31,277 nt of DNA. It comes from an uncultured Eubacterium sp. (GTDB lineage: Bacteria; Bacillota; Clostridia; Lachnospirales; Lachnospiraceae). The position numbers and the translations under genes were made by a program. Location of the stretch: NCBI GenBank assembly GCA_910584245.1, contig CAJTZF010000030.1, positions 1 to 31,277 of the forward strand. The letters run 5' to 3'. Below are positions 8,153 through 16,307 of this stretch, in pieces; position 1 is the stretch's first letter, and every line of letters begins with the position of its first letter. The notes under the pieces were generated by a model. It was not told the origin of the DNA, made no database searches, and worked only from the letters and a program-made list of their open reading frames with translations.

Positions 8153-8350
8153 TTATTTTTCTTTATAATACAGCATACAGTGGCAATAACCTTCAAAATC
8201 CGGGTCAGCGATTTTCTCCCGGAAATCGCGGCACATGCATTTTGTATCCTCGTTCATCTGAAGTACACAGGGACAATAGCCGTTTTTCGCTCTCAGCCCC
8301 TCCTGGACCTTCTCTACAACCGCCTTGTCCTCATTAAAACGAACTGCCAT
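8153..8350 (-). CDS. Ferredoxin:thioredoxin reductase catalytic-subunit-like protein
   Basis: A 65-residue protein with three CxC pairs: CPC (Cys26, Cys28), CMC (Cys38, Cys40) and CHC (Cys56, Cys58). This is the signature of the catalytic beta chain of ferredoxin:thioredoxin reductase, in which four Cys hold a 4Fe-4S cluster and two form the redox disulfide. The spacing here is CxC-9-CxC-15-CxC, whereas plant and cyanobacterial enzymes have 16 and 8; short bacterial homologues vary. No variable alpha chain is seen nearby. It lies 12 bases after dapF and directly before trxA, which supports a role in thiol redox with that thioredoxin. Activity is inferred. Confidence 0.8.
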   Translation of the reverse strand: MAVRFNEDKAVVEKVQEGLRAKNGYCPCVLQMNEDTKCMCRDFREKIADPDFEGYCHCMLYYKEK

Positions 8351-8362
8351 ACATATCCCCCC

Positions 8363-9199
8363 TCACACCTCTATTTCACCCTGGAAAACTTCTGTTGCAG
8401 GGCCTTTCATAAGTACCTCGCCATTTTCCAGGTATGTATTGTACAACACACCTCCGCGGACCCTCACTTCAATTTCTTCTCCCCGGTCACAATATCCATT
8501 CAGTACGGCGGCGACCATTGCAGCACAGGTTCCCGTCCCGCAGGAAATTGTCTCCCCGGAGCCGCGCTCCCACACCCTCATAGCAATGGTGCGCCGGTCT
8601 ATCACTTCTACAAACTCCGTATTGATACGGTCTGGAAATAACGCATGGCATTCAAAGGCCGGCCCGGTTTTCTCCAAATCCAGCTTCCCAATGTTGTTCA
8701 TAAATACAACGCAGTGCGGATTTCCCATTGATACACATGTCGCCAAATATTCTTTTCCCGCTACGGTTACCGGCCTCGCAATAAAATCTTCGCCCCCGGC
8801 ATTTACGGGAATGTCCGCCGGTTTTAATACCGCCTGCCCCATATTGACCTTGACATATGTCACCTCGCCATCCTGGACAGTCAGCTCCAACCGTTTGACT
8901 CCGCTTTTTGTCTCTATGGCAAGAGTGTCCTTCACGGCGATTCCGTGTTCATATACATATTTTGCCACACAACGTATGCCATTTCCGCACATAGCGCCCT
9001 CCGAACCGTCCGCATTGTACATAATCATGCGGCAATCCGCCACCTCTGACGGGGCAATGCAGATCAGGCCATCCGAACCGATCCCAAAATGGCGGTCGCT
9101 GATTTTCACTGCCACTCCGGCCTGGTTCTCCAATGTTTCCTCAAATAAATTGACATATACATAATCATTCCCTGTACCGTGCATTTTTGTAAACTTCAT
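8363..9199 (-). CDS. dapF: Diaminopimelate epimerase
   Basis: A 278-residue cytoplasmic enzyme that converts LL- to meso-diaminopimelate for lysine and peptidoglycan synthesis, without a cofactor. The two catalytic cysteines are visible in MCGNGIRC (Cys71) and ISCGTGTC (Cys220). The N-terminal KMHGTGNDYV and the MGNPHCVVF segment are also typical, and the length is normal. It lies 14 bases after the DUF1934 gene and 12 before the FTR-like gene in the ddl operon. Pairing ddl with dapF in one transcript links the supply of two special amino acids of the wall stem peptide. Confidence 0.97.
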   Translation of the reverse strand: MKFTKMHGTGNDYVYVNLFEETLENQAGVAVKISDRHFGIGSDGLICIAPSEVADCRMIMYNADGSEGAMCGNGIRCVAKYVYEHGIAVKDTLAIETKSGVKRLELTVQDGEVTYVKVNMGQAVLKPADIPVNAGGEDFIARPVTVAGKEYLATCVSMGNPHCVVFMNNIGKLDLEKTGPAFECHALFPDRINTEFVEVIDRRTIAMRVWERGSGETISCGTGTCAAMVAAVLNGYCDRGEEIEVRVRGGVLYNTYLENGEVLMKGPATEVFQGEIEV

Positions 9200-9213
9200 A
9201 TCATACCCCTTTT

Positions 9214-9645
9214 CTAAGCCATACTTTCCACACGTATGTCAACATTGCAGTCCGACATATGGGCGGCATTGATTTCGAGCGCATATTTCAGCAAAATCTG
9301 AAACCCCTTTTCTGTATAAATGTGCTCCAGTTTATCCGTGTGCACCGCCACTTCCATCTCTCCAAAAGGGGTCGAATAATAGGAAATCGTATCCTTATCC
9401 TCAACAAAGACCATATGCGTCTCCGCCGCCCCTTTTTTTATGATTTCCACCTGGTCCGGACAGACCTTCAGCATACTTTTTACGACGTCACAGTCCATGC
9501 CAGACGCCGCATCGGTCCCCTCCTCATAGGATATATATATATGATCGTCCTTTTCATACATTTCTCCAAGCGAAACGATCTCAACCGATTCGCCGCCAGA
9601 ATCGCTCTGTATTCCGCGAATCGATATTTTAACATCTGTTTTCAT
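9214..9645 (-). CDS. DUF1934 family protein (small beta-barrel)
   Basis: A 143-residue protein without signal peptide or membrane segments. Alternating beta-strand-like stretches (IYISYEEG, AETHMVFVEDKDTISYYSTPFGEMEVAV, then an acidic end) match the DUF1934 family, which is predicted to fold like a lipocalin and is common in Firmicutes. The family has no established biochemical role. It sits 37 bases after ddl and 14 before dapF, so co-regulation with wall-precursor genes is clear, but that does not prove a wall function. A GGGG-containing ribosome site precedes the ATG at 9645. Confidence 0.75.
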   Translation of the reverse strand: MKTDVKISIRGIQSDSGGESVEIVSLGEMYEKDDHIYISYEEGTDAASGMDCDVVKSMLKVCPDQVEIIKKGAAETHMVFVEDKDTISYYSTPFGEMEVAVHTDKLEHIYTEKGFQILLKYALEINAAHMSDCNVDIRVESMA

Positions 9646-9682
9646 TAGTTTTCCCCTTTTCTATCTCAACCATTCATCCGTT

Positions 9683-10741
9683 CTACCGCTCAAATGCTAT
9701 TTCAACGAGCCGGTCAACCAGCTCTTCCGTTGACAGCCCCATATCATTCCAAAGCATCGGATACATACTAATATCGGTAAAACCCGGGAGCGTATTCATC
9801 TCATTAAATACAACCTCGTTCGTCCCCTTTTCGACAAAAAAGTCCACACGGGACAGGCCAAAACCGCTCACCTCCTTGAAAATAGCGACTGCATCTTCCC
9901 TTACCTCTTCCTTCACGGGCGCCGGAATGCCTTCCGGATCAATAACCGTCCTGGATTCCTCACTATTATATTTGGCGTCATAATCATAAAATTCTGCCGC
10001 CGCCAGCACCTCGCCGACCTTCGACGCCTTCACCTCGTCGCCGCCAAGCACCGCGCACTCCACCTCATGTCCCACAATCATTTCTTCCACTAGTATACGG
10101 GAGTCGTATTCCTTTGCCAGCCGGATTGCCCGTTTCAGTTCCTCCCTGTTATTTGCCTTGCTGACGCCGCAGGACGAACCGGCATTAGACGGCTTGACAA
10201 ACACGGGATATTCAAGTTTTTCCTCAACCTCCTGCACCGTTGTCTCCATGCGGTCCAGGCCCCTGGCGGTATCCGCCACATAGTTTGCCTGCCGGATCCC
10301 GAGACGCTCGACAAATACTTTTGTCGATAGTTTATCCATCGTGACCGCGGAACAAAGCACACCGCTTCCCACATAAGGAATGCCGGAAAGCTCAAATAAA
10401 CCCTGTACTGTCCCGTCCTCCCCAAATCTGCCGTGAAGCACGGGAACGATCACATCAATTTTTTCATACTCATATGCATGTTCCCTAAAAATAAGTAATC
10501 CCGGCCGTCTCCGGTCCGGAGAGAGGATGGCGATGTTTTTTCCCTCGCTCCAGCTGCCATCCCTCACACTCTGGATGCCGTCTACCTGCAGCCATGCGCC
10601 CTCTTTCGTAATCCCGATCAGAATTACATCATACTTCTCTTCCCGAAACCCGCTCACCACATTTATAACAGATAAACAGGAAACCTCGTGCTCGGATGAG
10701 ATACCTCCAAAAATTACTGCGACTTTCTTTTTCATAGCCAT
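9683..10741 (-). CDS. ddl: D-alanine--D-alanine ligase
   Basis: A 352-residue cytoplasmic ATP-grasp enzyme that joins two D-alanines for the peptidoglycan pentapeptide. The N-terminal VIFGGISSEHEVS, the VLHGRFGEDG block, the FVKPSNAGSS ATP-binding loop and the C-terminal magnesium-binding NEMNTLPGFT are all present at normal spacing. The start at 10741 follows AAAGGATGG; an ATG six bases on (10735) is also possible. It is the first gene after a strong promoter at 10791-10819 and heads the operon that ends with trxA. The residue after the omega-loop region was not analysed for D-Ala versus D-Lac preference. Confidence 0.97.
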   Translation of the reverse strand: MAMKKKVAVIFGGISSEHEVSCLSVINVVSGFREEKYDVILIGITKEGAWLQVDGIQSVRDGSWSEGKNIAILSPDRRRPGLLIFREHAYEYEKIDVIVPVLHGRFGEDGTVQGLFELSGIPYVGSGVLCSAVTMDKLSTKVFVERLGIRQANYVADTARGLDRMETTVQEVEEKLEYPVFVKPSNAGSSCGVSKANNREELKRAIRLAKEYDSRILVEEMIVGHEVECAVLGGDEVKASKVGEVLAAAEFYDYDAKYNSEESRTVIDPEGIPAPVKEEVREDAVAIFKEVSGFGLSRVDFFVEKGTNEVVFNEMNTLPGFTDISMYPMLWNDMGLSTEELVDRLVEIAFER

Positions 10742-10790
10742 TTACCATCCTTTCTCACGGCTCTCTCGTTAATTTGCAACCATATTTCTT

Positions 10791-10819
10791 ATTGTACTAT
10801 GAAACAACATATATCTCAA
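10791..10819 (-). promoter_or_regulatory. Sigma-A promoter of the ddl operon
   Basis: Minus strand: -35 TTGAGA (10814-10819), 17-bp spacer, -10 TACAAT (10791-10796). It lies between the symporter stop (10823) and the ddl start (10741), so the ddl - trxA genes can be transcribed independently of the symporter. Confidence 0.75.
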
Positions 10820-10822
10820 GTC

Positions 10823-12139
10823 CTAAAACAACATCTTCCGGCATTTTAACAAAGCGTACACGGCGGGCAGGAGAATAAACACATTGATGAAATCCGTGAT
10901 TTCCCATACGATTCCCATCGGCATCACCGCGCCGCTAAATATCATAATGACATAAATATACTGGTACTTTTTCAGCATTTCTTTTCCGCCCATATACTCC
11001 GCCGCCACCTGGCCAAAATACGACCACCCAATGAGTGTGGCCACTGCGAAACAAACCGTAGCGATAGCAATCAGCTCTTCCCCGAACAGGGGCAGCGTCC
11101 CGAACGCCTCCTTCACGAGCAGTCCTGCGGACACATCCACCAGCGCGCTCTCCTTTTGCAATACAAACATAACGACTACAATTCCTGTAATCGCACACAT
11201 GACAACCGTATCCCAAAATGTCGCCGTCATGGAAATCAGCCCCTGCTTTTCCGGGGAAATACGTTCTGAGCCGGACGCCGCCGCAATTCCGGACGTTCCG
11301 AGTCCCGCCTCGTTCGTAAACAAACCGCGGGCCACTCCGTACCGGACTGCCATCCCCACCGAAAACCCGACTGCCCCTCCGAGAAAGGAGCGCGCCTGAA
11401 AAGCGGATTTAACAATTGTCACAACGGTTTCGGGCAGCCAGGAGATATGTAAAATAATATAGGCGGCACAGCCACCGAGAAATAAAAACGCCATCGCGGG
11501 CACAAGCGCCATGCACACCTGCTCAATCCATTTGACGCCCTGTAAAATGACAAGCCCTACCGGCAGCGCCACGACAATTCCAGCCACCCATTTCGGAATC
11601 CCCCACACGTCCAGGCATGTTTCAGAAATCGCGTTTGACTGCGTTGTACAGCCGGCGCAGAATGCCGACAAGCAAATAAAAAAGCTGTACAGCATAGCCA
11701 GGCCCTTTTTCCCCAATGCCTTCTCAAGCACGTACATCATACCGCCTACATTGTGCCCCTCCTCTTGTTTGTCCCGGTAAAGGCATGACAGGCGCGTCTC
11801 GGCATAGGTCGTAGCCATTCCGAGCAGTCCCGTAACCCAGCACCAGAACACACCTCCCGGCCCGCCCAGGTAAACGGCGGTCGAAACACCGATGATATTT
11901 CCCGTACCAAGCGTCGCCGCCAGTGTCGTCGTCAATGTCCCAAAGGCGCTCATTCCGCCCGCGGAATCCCCCTCCAGCGAATACTTCAGCGCTTTTCGCA
12001 ATTTCCGCTGGACAAATTTCGTTCTTATAGTAAAATAAATATGTATTCCCAATAGTAAAATGAGCAGGGGGCCACCCCACATTATGGTATTAATTCCTGA
12101 TATCACATTCATGATTGAAGTCAACCATTTTTTTACCAT
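10823..12139 (-). CDS. Alanine/glycine:cation symporter (AGCS family)
   Basis: A membrane transporter of about 438 residues that takes up alanine or glycine with Na+ or H+. The family block GTGNIIGVSTAVYLGGPGG, the YAETRLSCLYR segment, FTNEAGLGTS and ten or so hydrophobic helices are visible. The reading frame stays open to 12385, but residues before MVKKWLTS look non-coding and run into the divergent gene. Starts at 12139 (438 residues) or 12112 (429 residues) are both possible; neither has a good ribosome site. The nearby ddl operon suggests the imported alanine feeds D-alanine synthesis, which is inference. No terminator was seen before the ddl promoter, so read-through is possible. Confidence 0.88.
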   Translation of the reverse strand: MVKKWLTSIMNVISGINTIMWGGPLLILLLGIHIYFTIRTKFVQRKLRKALKYSLEGDSAGGMSAFGTLTTTLAATLGTGNIIGVSTAVYLGGPGGVFWCWVTGLLGMATTYAETRLSCLYRDKQEEGHNVGGMMYVLEKALGKKGLAMLYSFFICLSAFCAGCTTQSNAISETCLDVWGIPKWVAGIVVALPVGLVILQGVKWIEQVCMALVPAMAFLFLGGCAAYIILHISWLPETVVTIVKSAFQARSFLGGAVGFSVGMAVRYGVARGLFTNEAGLGTSGIAAASGSERISPEKQGLISMTATFWDTVVMCAITGIVVVMFVLQKESALVDVSAGLLVKEAFGTLPLFGEELIAIATVCFAVATLIGWSYFGQVAAEYMGGKEMLKKYQYIYVIMIFSGAVMPMGIVWEITDFINVFILLPAVYALLKCRKMLF

Positions 12140-12144
12140 ATATA
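12115..12144 (+). promoter_or_regulatory. Possible promoter of the glucosaminidase-like gene
   Basis: Plus strand: TTGAAG (12115-12120), 18-bp spacer, TATATA (12139-12144). It would overlap the start of the divergent symporter gene. Of the possible signals in this gap it is the best, but it is not strong, and no convincing symporter promoter was found. Confidence 0.4.
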
Positions 12145-12219
12145 TGTGGTACATACATGAAAAAGACCAGAAAACGTAAACCGGCATTGGCGGTTCCACT
12201 GTTCCGAAAGGATGATTAA

Positions 12220-13599
12220 ATGAAACAAAATAACATATTTGCTGCGTGCCTCTTATTCCTTTGTATGGCTTTGTATCTTTTCCCGTCAGAGGCGGCTGCC
12301 GTATCAATCTACGATGCACAGCAAAGCCCCTCCGGCGCTCCCACTGCCGCCCCGGCCCCAAAGACAAAACTGCCGGCTTCTTCAAAAGGGACTGCCTACA
12401 TCATAGACGGACAAACCTGCTATTATACAGGCGAAAAAATTAAAGTTGTTTATGAATCCAGAAAAATCAACCTGGACAAAACACCTGCCATAAAAATCAA
12501 CGGCACTGTTATGGTTCCCCTCAAGGAGACCTTTGCCAAACAGGGAATCCAAGTAAAATACAAATACACAAAAAAGCTAAAAAAGATTACCATTTCTAAA
12601 AATGATAAGTATATCATTATGCACCTGAATGAAAATACCATTACTGTAAACCAAAAAACAACATCGCTGCCCGCCGCACCCGTTTCCGTGACCTATAAAA
12701 AATCAGGCAGGAAAACCATTCTTGTGCCATTCCAGGAAGTGATAAAAGCGCTTGGCATCAACTACCTCTGGGACGAGGATATGGCCGTCGCCCAGCTGTC
12801 TAAACCTGTGCTGAATTTCATCGGCAAAAAACTGTTCACCCCTTACCGCTGGGGACTGAGCCAGTACGCCCTCATCCAGAAAAACAGGACCGGGCGCGCC
12901 TCCGCCGCCGAATACAAACGGCTCGTTGACCCGAAAAAAGATACCTCTTATGGCTTCCAGTACCTCCGTCTGGACCAGTACCGCGATGTAAATAAAGAGG
13001 CTTTTCTCTCCACCTACAACTACTATATCCAAAACGCCTGCGAAAACAAGGGCTATCCTCCTACCCGGAGCGTTTTGTACGGAAAAGGCGAGGTCATGCT
13101 GGCAGCCGCAAAGAAATATAACATAGACCCGATGTATTTCGTCTCCCAGACCTTCCTCGAATCTGCCTATGGCACGAGCAAACTGGCAAGAGGAAATGTA
13201 ATCCGCCGTGTAGCGCTTCCCTCCTATGCCCGTTCCGGCGGCAAGTTCATCACAAAGCCCCTGAACAACCGGAAAAAAGTATACAATCTCTACGGCATAA
13301 AAGCTTACGACAGCGACCCGGTAACCGGCGCCACCTCGTATGCCTACTACCGGGGATGGACGAGCGTGGACAAGGCAATTTACGGAGCGGCCAAGTTTAT
13401 AAAGACAAATTATTTTCAGGCAAAACCGAGCCAGAATACTATATTCAAATTCCGTTATAATCCAAGCAACATGAACCATCAGTATGCCACCGACCCGTGG
13501 TATTCGGAAAAAATCGCCCAGCGTATGCTTCTATTTAGCCGATGCTATGCAAAGACCGCACTTTTCACTTATGATTATCCGAAATATGCCGGCTCCTGA
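12220..13599 (+). CDS. Secreted glucosaminidase-like wall hydrolase with copper-amine-oxidase-N-like domain
   Basis: A 459-residue exported protein. A signal peptide (about residues 1-27, ending SEAAA) is followed by a Pro/Ala-rich linker, then a region of about residues 58-195 that fits the copper amine oxidase N-terminal-like fold (VMVPLKETF, ILVPFQEVIKALG repeats), which in Firmicutes is a wall-associated module rather than an enzyme. The C-terminal half has QTFLESAYGTSKLA with a likely catalytic Glu314 and YNLYGIKAY, as in N-acetylglucosaminidases of the lysozyme-like family that cut peptidoglycan glycan chains. AAGGA precedes the ATG by eight bases. It is divergent from the symporter and convergent with uvrC. 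A weak hairpin (13587-13610) overlaps its stop codon. Confidence 0.82.
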   Translation: MKQNNIFAACLLFLCMALYLFPSEAAAVSIYDAQQSPSGAPTAAPAPKTKLPASSKGTAYIIDGQTCYYTGEKIKVVYESRKINLDKTPAIKINGTVMVPLKETFAKQGIQVKYKYTKKLKKITISKNDKYIIMHLNENTITVNQKTTSLPAAPVSVTYKKSGRKTILVPFQEVIKALGINYLWDEDMAVAQLSKPVLNFIGKKLFTPYRWGLSQYALIQKNRTGRASAAEYKRLVDPKKDTSYGFQYLRLDQYRDVNKEAFLSTYNYYIQNACENKGYPPTRSVLYGKGEVMLAAAKKYNIDPMYFVSQTFLESAYGTSKLARGNVIRRVALPSYARSGGKFITKPLNNRKKVYNLYGIKAYDSDPVTGATSYAYYRGWTSVDKAIYGAAKFIKTNYFQAKPSQNTIFKFRYNPSNMNHQYATDPWYSEKIAQRMLLFSRCYAKTALFTYDYPKYAGS

Positions 13600-13620
13600 T
13601 GGAACCGGCAATCTGTTACC

Positions 13621-15483
13621 TTATGTGTTATCCTGTGAAAAAAACGCTACTACTGCCTGGGCCGATTTTTCGTTCATGCCCGGCACGGCTCTCAGCTCCT
13701 CTACGGTAGCTCTTTTAATATCCTCGAGAGATTCATAATACTTCATAAGCGATTTCCTCCGGGCCGCTCCGATCGTCGGTATATCGTCCAGAATCGAATG
13801 CACCTGTGTTTTTCCGCGTATGTGGCGGTGGTACTCGATCGCAAACCGGTGCGTCTCATCTTGTATTCTCGTAATTAACCGAAATCCCTGCCCGTGAATA
13901 TCAATGGGGATTTCCTTATTCTGGAAATAAAGCCCCCTCGTCCGATGCCGGTCATCCTTGACCATACCGCACACCGGGATCTGAATACCGAGGTTTTCCA
14001 GCACGCGCTCCGCCACATTTACCTGTCCTTTCCCACCATCCATAAAAATAACGTCTGGAAAGAGACGGAAAGAGTCCAATTCGTCCAGGTCCTCCCTCTG
14101 TCCGTGCGTAAAACGCCTCGTCAGCAGCTCCTCCATCGAGTGGTAATCATCGGGGCCCTGTACGGACCGGATACGGAATTTGCGGTAATCGTTTTTCTTT
14201 GCCCTTCCCTTTTCGAACACTACCATAGAACCCACGGTTTCAAAGCCGTTGATATTTGAAATATCGTAGGACTCTACGCGGGCCAGCCCGTCCAGGCCGA
14301 GCAATCCCTCGATTTCTTCCATCGCCCCGAGGGTTCGCTCCCTCTCCCGTTTCAATTTTTCCGCATCCTGCTCCAGCACCATCCAGGCATTCCGTTTCGC
14401 CAGATCCAGAAGCCGCTCTTTCTCCCCCCGTTTCGGATTTCTTATAAATACTTTATGCCCTCTCTTTTTGCCGAGCCACGCCAAAATCGCCCCGCTGTCC
14501 TCCGGCTCACACTCCGTCCACAGCTCCCTCGGTATATACGGGGTCCCCGCATACATCTGCTTAATAAACGCCCCGATAATGTGCGGCTCATCCTCCCCGT
14601 ACACTCCCGTCAGGTAATAGTGCTCCCTTCCAATCAGTTTCCCTCCGCGGATAAAGAACACCTGGACAACCGCCTCGTCCTCCTTTCGCGCCATCGCGAT
14701 AATATCCCGGTCTTCATTGTCGTCGCTCGTAATCTTCTGACGCTCCGTCACCCGCCGTACGCTCTCGATCAGATCCCGGTAAATGGCGGCTTCCTCAAAC
14801 TGCATATTTTCAGAAAACGTCTGCATTTTGCGCTCCAGCTCCCGCATGACATCCTTTGTATTTCCGTTTAAAAATGCAATTGCCTTTCGAAAATTTTCCT
14901 GGTACTCTTCTTTCGGCACATGCCCCTGGCAGGGCGCCGGGCACTGCCCCATTTCATGATACAGGCAAGGCCGCTCCTTTCCCACATCACGCGGCAGGAC
15001 CCTGCGGCAGTTCCGCAAATGAAAGAGCCGGTTTAAGAGCTCAATCGTATCACGGATCGCCGCCGCACTCGTAAACGGGCCAAAATATTTGGCGCCATCC
15101 CTCTTCATCTGTCGGGCAAATACAAATCTGGGATACTCTTCCGAAACGGTAGCTTTCAAAAAAGGATAGCTCTTGCCATCCTTCAGCATCGTATTGTATT
15201 TCGGATTGTGCTCTTTTATAAGATTGCACTCCAGCACGAGAGCCTCCAGCTCACTGTCCGTCACGATGTACTCAAACCAGGCGATGTGCTCAATCATCCG
15301 GGCAATTTTCGGCGACACATTTCTGCTTTTCTGAAAATACTGCCGAACCCGGTTCTTTAATACAATCGCCTTCCCCACATAAATAATATGGTCATCTTTG
15401 TCATGCATTAAATATACACCCGGCTTTTCTGGGAGCTTTTTTAATTCCTCTTCGATATCAAACACCGTATTCGTCCCCTCCAT
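13621..15483 (-). CDS. uvrC: UvrABC excision nuclease subunit C
   Basis: A protein of about 620 residues that makes both cuts around DNA lesions in nucleotide excision repair with UvrA and UvrB. In order: GIY-YIG nuclease domain (PGVYLM ... IIYVGKA), a Cys cluster (CRRVLPRDVGKERPC), the UVR motif that binds UvrB (FEEAAIYRDLI), the RNase H-like second nuclease (SYDISN, IFMDGGKGQV), and a C-terminal helix-hairpin-helix pair ending near AVPGMNEKSAQAVVAFF. The open frame extends to a TTG at 15495; ATG 15483 gives the more usual N-terminus, though neither ribosome site is strong. It is the third gene of the ftsH - HAD - uvrC operon, starting just after the HAD stop. Confidence 0.97.
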   Translation of the reverse strand: MEGTNTVFDIEEELKKLPEKPGVYLMHDKDDHIIYVGKAIVLKNRVRQYFQKSRNVSPKIARMIEHIAWFEYIVTDSELEALVLECNLIKEHNPKYNTMLKDGKSYPFLKATVSEEYPRFVFARQMKRDGAKYFGPFTSAAAIRDTIELLNRLFHLRNCRRVLPRDVGKERPCLYHEMGQCPAPCQGHVPKEEYQENFRKAIAFLNGNTKDVMRELERKMQTFSENMQFEEAAIYRDLIESVRRVTERQKITSDDNEDRDIIAMARKEDEAVVQVFFIRGGKLIGREHYYLTGVYGEDEPHIIGAFIKQMYAGTPYIPRELWTECEPEDSGAILAWLGKKRGHKVFIRNPKRGEKERLLDLAKRNAWMVLEQDAEKLKRERERTLGAMEEIEGLLGLDGLARVESYDISNINGFETVGSMVVFEKGRAKKNDYRKFRIRSVQGPDDYHSMEELLTRRFTHGQREDLDELDSFRLFPDVIFMDGGKGQVNVAERVLENLGIQIPVCGMVKDDRHRTRGLYFQNKEIPIDIHGQGFRLITRIQDETHRFAIEYHRHIRGKTQVHSILDDIPTIGAARRKSLMKYYESLEDIKRATVEELRAVPGMNEKSAQAVVAFFSQDNT

Positions 15484-15500
15484 TTGCTTGCACAAAAGCC

Positions 15501-16307
15501 TTACCGCAAAAATTTTCCGATGACGTCCACCAGGCCGTCATCATCGCAGTGCGGAGCAATGTAATCGGCACATTGCTTCACCTGCCCGCCCGCATTCGCC
15601 ATCGCGACTCCCAGCCCCGCATACTCAATCATTGATATGTCATTAAAGCCATCCCCGCAGCAGATCATCTGGCTTCTCGTATAACCGAGACGCTTCAACA
15701 ACCGGGAAAGCCCGTATGCCTTGTCGATCCCCAGCGGCATCATCTCCACATAAAAATCCTCGGAGCGGTACACACTGAGCCTCCCCTCAAATTCTTTCGC
15801 CGCTTTTTTCTCTATGCCTGCCATATAAGGGGGATCGCCGGTCAGCAGACATTTATTGACCGGATAGACGACTTCTTTTCCAAAATCCTCTACGACGCGG
15901 ATTTTTATCCCACACCCCTTCGCATCAATCTGAATATACGGATCGGTGTCATTTTCCGCAATAATATCATCCATGTGATACGTCATAATGCCGGTCTTTT
16001 CCCTTTTTGAAAATTCATAAATCTCTTTTACAATGCCATCCGGCAAATTTGTATTAAAAACGATCTCACCCGTCCGGCAGTTGCTAATACATCCCCCGTT
16101 AAAAGACACAATGTAGCCGCCAAACTCATCGAGCCGAATGCTCCTGGCGGTAGCTAAAATGCCCGCCATACTCCTTCCCGAAGCGATTGCCACCTTAATT
16201 CCCTCTTTCTGGACATCCACAATGGCGTCTATCGTTTTTTGTGAAATTGTTTTATCGGTGCGCATCAAGGTTCCATCTACATCCAGCACTAACACTTCGT
16301 ATGCCAT
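15501..16307 (-). CDS. HAD-superfamily Cof-type phosphatase
   Basis: A 268-residue cytoplasmic hydrolase of the Cof subfamily (type IIB cap). Motif I is LDVDGTL (nucleophile Asp9, acid Asp11), the Lys motif is in PLGIDKAYGL, and motif IV is CGDGFNDISMI. Such enzymes remove phosphate from sugar phosphates, nucleotides or flavin precursors; the substrate cannot be read from sequence. GGAGG lies seven bases before the ATG at 16307, which favours it over the GTG three bases earlier. The ATG overlaps the ftsH stop codon by one base (TGATG), so translation is probably coupled to ftsH. Confidence 0.9.
   Translation of the reverse strand: MAYEVLVLDVDGTLMRTDKTISQKTIDAIVDVQKEGIKVAIASGRSMAGILATARSIRLDEFGGYIVSFNGGCISNCRTGEIVFNTNLPDGIVKEIYEFSKREKTGIMTYHMDDIIAENDTDPYIQIDAKGCGIKIRVVEDFGKEVVYPVNKCLLTGDPPYMAGIEKKAAKEFEGRLSVYRSEDFYVEMMPLGIDKAYGLSRLLKRLGYTRSQMICCGDGFNDISMIEYAGLGVAMANAGGQVKQCADYIAPHCDDDGLVDVIGKFLR

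Noticed and set aside
7910..8641. 243-codon plus-strand open frame
   Set aside because: It crosses trxA, the FTR-like gene and dapF antisense and has no ribosome site or recognisable motif.
8325..9164. 279-codon plus-strand open frame
   Set aside because: Antisense shadow of dapF; the translated text is low-complexity Ser/Thr/Pro-rich and shows no motif.
12140..12385. 82-codon N-terminal extension of the symporter
   Set aside because: It would run deep into the divergent glucosaminidase-like gene and does not look like a transporter N-terminus.
12703..13479. 258-codon minus-strand open frame
   Set aside because: Antisense to the glucosaminidase-like gene, which has a signal peptide, domain motifs and a ribosome site.
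13587..13610. Terminator between the glucosaminidase-like gene and uvrC
   Set aside because: The TGCCGG/CCGGCA stem is short, interrupted, and has no T-run on either strand.
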